Source: Sphaerolaimus hirsutus | Lineage: Eukaryota > Nematoda > Chromadorea > Monhysterida > Sphaerolaimidae | DNA length: 64,000 bases | Assembly (NCBI GenBank): GCA_964036195.1 | Contig: OZ038452.1 | Span: 5,884,704 to 5,948,703 of the forward strand | Direction: 5' to 3' | Part shown: positions 18,504 to 27,700 of the stretch, piece after piece | Layout of the letters: each line of letters starts with the position of its first letter | Position numbering within the stretch: position 1 is the first letter of the stretch | Position numbers and translations under genes: made by a program | The notes under the pieces: model-generated | The model's input: only the letters and a program-made list of their open reading frames with translations | The model's database searches: none | What the model was told of the DNA's origin: nothing

Positions 18504-21500
18504 ATGGCTTCGGCCTCTCGCAAACGCCCATTTGAAGGTGCAGACGCCCCGCCCATTAAATCCAAGGAGACAAATACACATGGTGCCTGCGGCGGCGGAA
18601 CCATTCCCCCGCGACAACTTTACCGCGCGCAGCAGATGCAAAATGGACCGGAAATCTACCCCAGCAGAGGGAAATTCGAAGGTTGGGTAGATAGGGTGTA
18701 TATTGACTCGGGCTCCGACGGGCATGTTGAGTATCAGTGCCATGTGAGAATTTCTGAGCAGACGATGGCGATACTCAGCGAAAACGAGCAGTGGGTGAAT
18801 GCGGATGAAGCTTATCCGTATTTTTATTATTCGAATAAGCGGGCCAAGGCGGCTAGGGACAAACGGACCACCCAGCTGGTGGATTTGTGCGCGAGAATTC
18901 AGAAACAACACCCCTCGATGTTCCTGCCCCTAGTGCGCCACGGGATGCGTTTCTCGGCGACCGCAATCGCACAAAAAATAGAAAATCCCCGGTACTGGGA
19001 GTTTACCGGTGTCGCGATATGGGGTAATCAGACAAAGTGCCCCTTAAACGTTGCCGCCCCCGTGGTCGTGAGTACGCAGGGCACGCGGCGCGTCACTCAA
19101 GCGGCACGTACATTGACGCGCGGCGACACTTCCGGCTACCAGCCCTACACGAGCGACTGGAAAACAGCGCGGCTGCGAGCGGCCTTCACGCCGTCGAATT
19201 ACAAAAATCTGGAACCGCTGGGCGCGGCGGAGCGAGGTGATGCCGGGCCGGAAAAGCTGGTCATTTTGCACAGAGAATATGTGAGTGACAGCAGAGTGGA
19301 AAATTTGAGTGCGGGACAGTTGGGGCTGGCCCACGTCGAGTATCACGACTTGAATGATCTGGACGTGTTTGGCGACGAATTCTACGGCCATGCGTACGGG
19401 CTGCAGGTCGCCACGGCCGAGGATATCAGCACATCGGGCATCCAGCCAGACACAGAGAACCGAGACAACATGGACTCGTTTCTCAGGTATAAATTGGGCA
19501 TTTTAGCAGCGGCTCACTGCTATAACGAGTCATTTTTGCGATTTCGGGCGAAACGCGCAACGGATGTGTGCGCACATGTGTCCTGGGAGCACACGTCGCA
19601 GGGCACTGCATGCGATATTATGGTGCGCCGCCCGGACCCAGAAGAGTTGCAAGCTGACACTTTCGAAGGACCAGAAGAGCAGCGCGTGCGTTTGCTGGAG
19701 CAGGTGAACACGCAGACACAGATGTTGAACCAGGCGACGCCCATGTCGGTGTTGAGCTTGGTGCTGGCCAGACCGGACGAAGACAAACCAGCGGCGGGCA
19801 GCCCCAATCTATCAGTTAGAATTACCAGCGTGGAATCAGAGCCAACCACTACAATGCTGCGTGCGAAGTTGGACATGGCGGCGTCGCAATCAGCACTGCC
19901 CCGAACCCTGGAGAGTGGAAGATACATGGTGCGCGGCTCGAACGACTCGCCCAATTACGACCGAACCATGCGATCACTGCAAGCCGCCCTGAACAAAGCG
20001 CCGGTCGGCTGGGTGCCAAAAGTGGTCCAGGGGTCAAAAGTACTCACCCTGGAGGCGCAAATCCAATTAGCTGTGATATTGAATTTGCGTCTGCTGGATG
20101 ACGAAACTGACTGGGCGCTCATTAGCCGCGAGGCTAATGAGTTGTACGAATCATTGTTCAGAGGAAAAAACGAACAAATGATTCAGGCCAAATTAGGTGA
20201 GTTTTTGCCGCAGCAGGGGCAGGTAGAAGTTTTAGGAGCTGTGATCACAGCCGTGCGAATGCGCAAACCCCTTTTGATTATGTGTGACTCGCCTTTCGGG
20301 TCCGGGAAGACGACCACACAAAATCAACTGGCGTATGTGTGTTCACGCGGCTATAATTATTATAACTCGAGACCCAGGGTGCGCGCGGGCTCCGACTTGC
20401 CATCGGACAAGCAGCCGAACGCCAAATACCATTCGACGCTCATCACGTGCACGGTCAACTCGGCGGCCGACGAAGGCGCGCGCAGGGCCCTGACCAACCT
20501 GAATAAATTAGGGCAGCGGGATATTTTTGGGGCTTTAGAAGTCTTATTGCGGGAGCGCGCGAAATGGACCGCCATGGCTGATACGCCATTTTCTGAAATG
20601 CAAAAACTGGAGGGTTTTGAAGAATTTTTGAAATTAAGAGCGGCATTTCCGGTGCGCGTTTTGAGTCCCATGTGGGAAACTGACCCCACTTATAACACAA
20701 CCCCCGCGACCCAATTGCCAACCCTGCACACCCTAGCACAGCGAACCGGCCACAACATCGTCCGCCTCAGCCCCGAATGGACGGCAGCGCTGGAAAAGTA
20801 CGACGGCGCCAAGAAGGACTACGAACTGGTGGACGAAATCATCAACAACTGCACGGACGACGCCGTCATACGCGCGCAGCTGACCGAACAGGTGCCCTTT
20901 CTCACCGCCGACGATGGAGACGAGCAGCCATTCGATGACTTCGAGGCAGGCGTGGCGGGCGCCCGGGCTGGTGAGGCTAGTTTAGCTGATCAGGGATTTT
21001 GGGGTAAGGTGCTGCGTAGGGCGCTGTCTAAATATGTCAGGGCTACGGTCAGGCTGCACCGGGTGTTCTTGGAGGTGGTGCAGCCCGGTCAAATCCATGT
21101 CACTTTAGACTCCGCCCACGACGCCCGTATAAAAAGTGTGACTGCGTGTGCGGTAATTATTGACGAAGCGTCTTTGGCGTCTGACGCTGCAGTAATTAGC
21201 GTGGCTCAGGCGGCTCAGCTCCCAGTGAACGGCATGCTACTTCTATTTGGAGACAGTAAACAATTGACGCGTATGATTCGCGTGCAAGACTGGGTGGAGC
21301 CTGTCCTGAAACCCGACCCCACCCTCATTGATAGGCTCACACAATACCAACTATGTCCCGTGGTTCACTTGGAAACAGTGTTCCGCGGGCATCGCCAGCT
21401 CATTCAGGCCAACTCGGTGGCGGCGTACAATGGACTGCTACGCGCCTACAACGACACTGCAGCGCACGGCGCCACCATGTTGCCCGCGCCTGGCGACTTC

Positions 21501-22475
21501 GAGGATGGCGTCATGCTGTCATCGACGCTGGTGCACCAGGGCTGCGAATCGAAAGAAGGCATGTCCATTATCAACAAAAAGGAGCTGCGCATCATCTTGC
21601 ACCTGTACGACTACCTCGTGGCCACAGTGAAAGAAGATCCCACCCTGCCCTGGGCAGATCTTACCGATCCCGCTAGTTTGCTAATTGTCTGTTTTTATGC
21701 GGCGCAGGCGCGCGCCCTAATCAGTCGACTAGTAGCCCATACAGAGCACGACGCGGCTTACTGGGCCACCCGCGTGATCACTGCCGACAAGGCACAGGCC
21801 CGTGAAGCGGAAGTGGTCATCGTTTCCTGCGTGCGCGGCAGCCCGCCTACCGACTCCGCCCAGCTGGATGCCGATCCCAAGAAGGCGTACGGTAGAGTTG
21901 GATTTGTAGCGGAGTTGCCCCGGGGAAACGTAGCCACCTCCCGCGCCAAATGTGTGCGCATCGTGGTGGCCAACGCCGAGACCATGTTGTGGTCAACCTT
22001 TTTCCACCGGTTTCTGACGGTCGAGCACAAAGCCGACCGGATTTACTCTTACGAGTCAGGCCAAATTTGGGGAAACGTGTTGGGATTTTGGCCACCGGAA
22101 TGGCGCCCGCGGGCCGACTTGAAAGAACTAGTCGGACCGGACAGATACCCGGCCCTCGAAGAAGAACTGCAGGCGGAATGTTTGTCTGACATTGAAACCG
22201 CCACCGCGGGCTCTGACTCCTCCGCAGACGCGCGGGAGGAGGGTGTGCCGGTGTTGGAGGAAGTGGTGCCCGTTGTCGAACCAGTTTACCAACCTAATGA
22301 AGAATATTCCCCCATTAGCAACGACATGGCGGCCATGGCATTGCAGAACGTAGCCGAGCCCCCCTCGCCGCCGCCCGAGCACCACGATGCGGTCGAGGCC
22401 ATCCCACTGCCACCAGAGGAAGCTCCAGCGCAACAGGTAGAACACCACATGGAAAATGGTAATTGTGAAAATTGA
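18504..22475 (+). CDS. Upf1-like superfamily 1 RNA/DNA helicase, retrotransposon-borne
   Basis: 1,323 residues from ATG 18504. The C-terminal half carries the SF1 helicase motifs in order. Walker A is GSGKTT (599-604). Walker B is DEAS (887-890). Motif III is GDSKQ (916-920), the motif IV region is FRGH (960), motif V is TADKAQAREAE (1093-1103), and motif VI is NVATSRAK (1142-1149). Motifs V and VI closely resemble the Upf1/SMUBP2/Sen1 pattern (TVDxxQGxE, NVALTRAR). In motif V the usual Gly after Gln is Ala. Residues 1-560 resemble nothing I recognise, and no Upf1 CH zinc domain is visible. The last 80 or so residues are acidic and Pro-rich. The ORF lies inside the LTRs, in the usual place of env, so it moves with the element. 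ATP-driven unwinding of nucleic acid follows from the family. A role in replicating or protecting the long element RNA is inference. Confidence 0.9.
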   Translation: MASASRKRPFEGADAPPIKSKETNTHGACGGGTIPPRQLYRAQQMQNGPEIYPSRGKFEGWVDRVYIDSGSDGHVEYQCHVRISEQTMAILSENEQWVNADEAYPYFYYSNKRAKAARDKRTTQLVDLCARIQKQHPSMFLPLVRHGMRFSATAIAQKIENPRYWEFTGVAIWGNQTKCPLNVAAPVVVSTQGTRRVTQAARTLTRGDTSGYQPYTSDWKTARLRAAFTPSNYKNLEPLGAAERGDAGPEKLVILHREYVSDSRVENLSAGQLGLAHVEYHDLNDLDVFGDEFYGHAYGLQVATAEDISTSGIQPDTENRDNMDSFLRYKLGILAAAHCYNESFLRFRAKRATDVCAHVSWEHTSQGTACDIMVRRPDPEELQADTFEGPEEQRVRLLEQVNTQTQMLNQATPMSVLSLVLARPDEDKPAAGSPNLSVRITSVESEPTTTMLRAKLDMAASQSALPRTLESGRYMVRGSNDSPNYDRTMRSLQAALNKAPVGWVPKVVQGSKVLTLEAQIQLAVILNLRLLDDETDWALISREANELYESLFRGKNEQMIQAKLGEFLPQQGQVEVLGAVITAVRMRKPLLIMCDSPFGSGKTTTQNQLAYVCSRGYNYYNSRPRVRAGSDLPSDKQPNAKYHSTLITCTVNSAADEGARRALTNLNKLGQRDIFGALEVLLRERAKWTAMADTPFSEMQKLEGFEEFLKLRAAFPVRVLSPMWETDPTYNTTPATQLPTLHTLAQRTGHNIVRLSPEWTAALEKYDGAKKDYELVDEIINNCTDDAVIRAQLTEQVPFLTADDGDEQPFDDFEAGVAGARAGEASLADQGFWGKVLRRALSKYVRATVRLHRVFLEVVQPGQIHVTLDSAHDARIKSVTACAVIIDEASLASDAAVISVAQAAQLPVNGMLLLFGDSKQLTRMIRVQDWVEPVLKPDPTLIDRLTQYQLCPVVHLETVFRGHRQLIQANSVAAYNGLLRAYNDTAAHGATMLPAPGDFEDGVMLSSTLVHQGCESKEGMSIINKKELRIILHLYDYLVATVKEDPTLPWADLTDPASLLIVCFYAAQARALISRLVAHTEHDAAYWATRVITADKAQAREAEVVIVSCVRGSPPTDSAQLDADPKKAYGRVGFVAELPRGNVATSRAKCVRIVVANAETMLWSTFFHRFLTVEHKADRIYSYESGQIWGNVLGFWPPEWRPRADLKELVGPDRYPALEEELQAECLSDIETATAGSDSSADAREEGVPVLEEVVPVVEPVYQPNEEYSPISNDMAAMALQNVAEPPSPPPEHHDAVEAIPLPPEEAPAQQVEHHMENGNCEN

Positions 22476-23056
22476 TACGAAACAATTTTTTGCCTAAGTC
22501 AATTATAAAAATTTTTAAGATGTAATAATTTATGCACAACTTTTGTCACCAGGAGAAACAGACAACTCTGTAACAAAAAATAATCAGCAAACAAAAAACA
22601 TACTTGTTAATATTCCATGAAAACAATTAGAAAATCTTGTCGACGATCAATTTTCACACGCACGGACTGCGACATGTCGGTCGAGCAGGTAACTTGAATG
22701 TTGATTCCAAACTGCCCATCCAACAGTGGCACGATGCTGTGAAATAATACAGATTAGTAGATTAATTAGTTTCCAAAATCAAAAAAAAAAGAAAAAACTT
22801 TTTCTCACATCGAGCCCTGAGCGGGAACCAAAATTTCGAAGTTTCGAGCACAAAAAGCCGGCACGGCAGAAAGCTGATGCCATAATTCAAATGAAGACGA
22901 GCCATATTTGCACCCCCAGGGCATGTGACTGCCACAGCCGTCCACCGAAAAATGCAGAGAAGGCATGATTTTTGAATAATCAAAAAACGGCGCAAAACAC
23001 TTTTTCTGAACATGTCGTTTTTAGCCCGGAGGTAAAAAATTAATGGCTGGTGGGAT
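22476..23056 (+). other. Noncoding region before the 3' LTR
   Basis: No convincing ORF. The stretch is AT-rich with a poly-A run near 22785. Immediately before the 3' LTR, purine-richer segments (GGAGGTAAAAAA near 23029 and GGCTGGTGGGA just before the LTR) are weak candidates for the polypurine tract. Neither is a clean purine run. Confidence 0.5.
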
Positions 23057-24735
23057 TGTAGGTAGATATATGGCTAACTAATCATGCGTAAAAACGTAAC
23101 GACAATTTTGCGCAGACACTCCGACGACTCGAGAACGACCATGTGCGACCGAATGACGACCCGCGGTGCACAGGGAAGTCACAGTGAACGTGCGGTTCGC
23201 TGTGCACTGCAAATCCGCCAACGAAGCCGCAGCCCCAGGACGGTACGCCCGAATGGACACTGCTGCGGCCATGAATTTATTAATTAATTTCTTTTCCGTT
23301 AATTACGTAATTAATTCCCGTGTGATGATAATTTTTCATTTCATGTTTCGTTAATTAAGCTAATTAGGATACCCGCACTGTTAGTTAATTAAGTGACTAC
23401 TTCCGTTTTTCTTTTTTTTAAATGCATTTCCCAACATGTGCTTTCGAATGTTATAATTTTTAGGTTTTATCAAGTTACATTTTTGGTCAAAAGGGTGCAG
23501 TGTCTGGGAATGGGTTAGAAAGACTTTAATGTTTCTAGTTAAGCTAACAGGTGTTGACTCTGTTAAATGCTTAGACGCCCCGATAGATAACATTCAGAAA
23601 ATTCCCCGACCAAGTGCTTTTTACTTAGGACTAGGTAATGGGTGGAAAAGTGGCAAACGGCAATTATTGTCGGCATGCGACTGCAAGACACATGCAGAGC
23701 ACAGTTTATAGTGAAGAGCACAGTAGTGCCAATTAATTATTCCCATCACCCAGGGTGATTGGTGAACTCACAAGTGCTAGTGTTTTGTGGCGTGTGTTTA
23801 GTCCCAAAGTTCCAACCCTTACCCGGCAATGCAATAACCTTGAACAAACCCCGCAAATGAGCGTTCTTTCTGTGGCCTTGGTCGGGCGCGCTATAAAAAT
23901 ATTTTTTCACCTAAAGGGGCGCAGGTCGATAACACGTGTCACACCACCTGCTCTAATTTGTACCGTAACCTCTGAATAGAACCCAGTTTATGACACTCAC
24001 CTTTGAGATGAATTGCATTTTAATTACGTCAGTGATAACCACAGTTACTTTACGCTTGATTTAAATTACGTTTGCACCTGTTCGTTTGATTAGTTATTTT
24101 TCCCGCATTGAATTAATTTACTTGTGCCTCGTACGCTATGTTTACGGTTTTCCAGTGATCATTGAATTTGCCTTATTAATTCGCTTATTACGGTTAATTG
24201 TTGTGTCTCTGATTTAGTATTCATTTCGCTTATGGTAGGTTTTTGGTGATTATAAAACGCGCTGATTTTACATTTTTTTACCCACTAGAGGCTATACGAC
24301 TCACTTGAGCTATTGTGAAATTGACTCTGACTATATCGCTAAAATAAAGTTCCCGTGAACCCAACTTGGTCCCCCTGAAGCATACTAACTGCTTGAATTT
24401 TAATTTGAATTTTATTAATTTCGGCTTTTCATTAATTACGGCTTTTAACAATTAATCGAAGTAAACCGCCGGCAGCAGCTAAGAAAGAGATTGGTAAGTT
24501 GCCGTGTCCGTCCTCAGGAACTGTCAGGACCCCAAGGGGTACTGGCGCCGTTCCTGATTTGCGTGTAAACATCCCCGTACCATAAAACCAATTATTTATT
24601 TAATTAAGCACGCAAGTGGAAGCGCAAAGGGACCGGAATTTGCAATTCTCTGCCGCGGCAAAATTCGACGAGTGGCGTATTTATGTGGTAAAAACGGAAA
24701 ATAGTAAAATAGGTAAAAACGTAAAATATCTGACA
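23057..24735 (+). repeat. 3' long terminal repeat
   Basis: 1,679 bp, offset exactly 15,874 from the 5' LTR with no indels. The four differences are C here against T in the 5' copy, at 23927, 24130, 24160 and 24182. Three of the four form CpG in this copy. Confidence 0.95.
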
Positions 24736-24739
24736 CTAG
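24736..24739. other. Target-site duplication CTAG (right)
   Basis: Pairs with 7179-7182. The pre-insertion sequence would have run from the inverted-repeat region directly into the satellite array, which starts 11 bases further on. Confidence 0.85.
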
Positions 24740-24758
24740 CGTGTACAGCCACATTTAA

Positions 24759-27700
24759 TTGACTTGTTCCAGTTGTTTAGGGGTCATGGTTCTGCTTAAT
24801 TGCCAGGTGACTGACCCTGTAAACATTTCCAGTAGTTGCATACTTGTGGCAGTATGCTCAAACTTTGTGGTTTCAGATAGATTGACTTTGAATGTAAAGT
24901 GTTTTTTGAAACCATATAAAAGTTGTTTCAGGCATTAGGTAAACATGGTGTCCACAACTACCTCACTGGTTTTTACCCAAGTGTATTGAGGTAAATATCA
25001 TGTGCCCACTCACACGAGTTGTGGCTACATTAGACTGCCTCTACTTTTTGGATAGCAGTTGGGGTGAACAACTGCAAACATTTAATTGACTTGTTCCAGT
25101 TGTTTAGGAGTCATGGTTCTGCTTAATTGCCAGGTGACTGACCCTGTAAACATTTCCAGTAGTTGCATACTTGTGGCAGTATGCTCAAACTTTGTGGTTT
25201 CAGATAGATTGACTTTGAATGTAAAGTGTTTTTTGAAACCATATAAAAGTTGTTTCAGGCATTAGGTAAACATGGTGTCCACAACTACCTCACTGGTTTT
25301 TACCCAAGTGTATTGAGGTAAATATCATGTGCCCACTCACACGAGTTGTGGCTACATTAGACTGCCTCTACTTTTTGGATAGCAGTTGGGGTGAACAACT
25401 GCAAACATTTAATTGACTTGTTCCAGTTGTTTAGGAGTCATGGTTCTGCTTAATTGCCAGGTGACTGACCCTGTAAACATTTCCAGTAGTTGCATACTTG
25501 TGGCAGTATGCTCAAACTTTGTGGTTTCAGATAGATTGACTTTGAATGTAAAGTGTTTTTTGAAACCATATAAAAGTTGTTTCAGGCATTAGGTAAACAT
25601 GGTGTCCACAACTACCTCACTGGTTTTTACCCAAGTGTATTGAGGTAAATATCATGTGCCCACTCACACGAGTTGTGGCTACATTAGACTGCCTCTACTT
25701 TTTGGATAGCAGTTGGGGTGACCAACTGCAAACATTTAATTGACTTGTTCCAGTTGTTTAGGGGTCATGGTTCTGCTTAATTGCCAGGTGACTGACCCTG
25801 TAAACATTTCCAGTAGTTGCATACTTTTGGCTGTATGCTCAAACTTTGTGGTTTCAGATAGATTGACTTTGAATGTAAAGTGTTTTTTGGAACCATATAA
25901 AAGTTGTTTCAGGCAACAAATCCATTCAATATGTATACTGCCTTTGCTGGTTTTTACCCAATTGTTACAAGGTAAATACCTTATGCCCTAGCTAGTCTAG
26001 TGGTGAACAATTTTTGGTCATGACCACTGGGGTTCCCGGGGTCAGCTTTGCTTGAGTGGTGTGGTGCCATCTGGATAAGTGGATAATTGTTCACCCTCTT
26101 TCAGCTTTCACATGCTTTTGATGGCATTACCTGCATGGAATGAAGAAAATGCACTTTAAATGTGTAGTATTTCTTGAAACCATATAAAAGTTGTTTCAGG
26201 CATTAGGTAAACATGGTGTCCACAACTACCTCACTGGTTTTTACCCAAGTGTATTGAGGTAAATATCATGTGCCCACTCACACGAGTTGTGGCTACATTA
26301 GACTGCCTCTACTTTTTGGATAGCAGTTGGGGTGACCAACTGCAAACATTTAATTGACTTGTTCCAGTTGTTTAGGGGTCATGGTTCTGCTTAATTGCCA
26401 GGTGACTGACCCTGTAAACATTTCCAGTAGTTGCATACTTTTGGCTGTATGCTCAAACTTTGTGGTTTCAGATAGATTGACTTTGAATGTAAAGTGTTTT
26501 TTGAAACCATATAAAAGTTGTTTCAGGCAACAAATCCATTCAATATGTATACTGCCTTTGCTGGTTTTTACCCAATTGTTACAAGGTAAATACCTTATGC
26601 CCCAGCTAGTCTAGTGGTGAACAATTTTTGGTCATGACCACTGGGGTTCCCGGGGTCAGCTTTGCTTGAGTGGTGTGGTGCCATCTGGATAAGTGGATAA
26701 TTGTTCACCCTCTTTCAGCTTTCACATGCTTTTCATGGCATTACCTGCATGGAATGAAGAAAATGCACTTTAAATGTGTAGTATTTCTTGAACCCATATA
26801 AAAGTTGTTTCAGTGATTATGTAAACACAATGTCCACACTGACTTCACTGGTTTTTACCCAAGCGTATTGAGGTAAATATCATGTGCCCACTCACACGAG
26901 TTGTGGCTACATTAGACTGCCTCTAATTTTTGGATAGCAGTTGCGGTGACCAACTGCAAACATTTAATTGACTTGTTCCAGTTGTTTAGGGGTCATGGTT
27001 CTGCTTAATTGCCAGGTGACTGACCCTGTAAACATTTCCAGTAGTTGCATACTTGTGGCAGTATGCTCAAACTTTGTGGTTTCAGATAGATTGACTTTGA
27101 ATGTAAAGTGTTTTTTGAAACCATATAAAAGTTGTTTCAGGCATTAGGTAAACATGGTGTCCACAACTACCTCACTGGTTTTTACCCAAGTGTATTGAGG
27201 TAAATATCATGTGCCCACTCACACGAGTTGTGGCTACATTAGACTGCCTCTACTTTTTGGATAGCAGTTGGGGTGAACAACTGCAAACATTTAATTGACT
27301 TGTTCCAGTTGTTTAGGAGTCATGGTTCTGCTTAATTGCCAGGTGACTGACCCTGTAAACATTTCCAGTAGTTGCATACTTGTGGCAGTATGCTCAAACT
27401 TTGTGGTTTCAGATAGATTGACTTTGAATGTAAAGTGTTTTTTGAAACCATATAAAAGTTGTTTCAGGCATTAGGTAAACATGGTGTCCACAACTACCTC
27501 ACTGGTTTTTACCCAAGTGTATTGAGGTAAATATCATGTGCCCACTCACACGAGTTGTGGCTACATTAGACTGCCTCTACTTTTTGGATAGCAGTTGGGG
27601 TGACCAACTGCAAACATTTAATTGACTTGTTCCAGTTGTTTAGGGGTCATGGTTCTGCTTAATTGCCAGGTGACTGACCCTGTAAACATTTCCAGTAGTT

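Larger units (their letters stand above)
7183..24735 (+). mobile_element. Giant LTR retrotransposon (Ty3/gypsy-like) with env-like and helicase modules
   Basis: Complete element of 17,553 bp: 5' LTR, tRNA primer site, gag / envelope-like / protease / RT frame, pol continuation with RNase H and integrase, Upf1-like helicase ORF, 3' LTR, flanked by CTAG. The domain order PR-RT-RH-IN is that of Ty3/gypsy and retroviruses. The LTRs are 1,679 bp each, begin TG, end CA, and differ at four positions only, all T in the left copy and C in the right, so insertion is recent. Coding modules are continuous apart from a one-base shift within RT. Length is about three times that of a standard gypsy element. 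It inserted 11 bases upstream of the satellite array. Confidence 0.95.

Noticed and set aside
9595..22448. Minus-strand ORFs of 60-200 codons across the retrotransposon
   Set aside because: All are antisense shadows of the long + strand coding frames with no recognisable domain.
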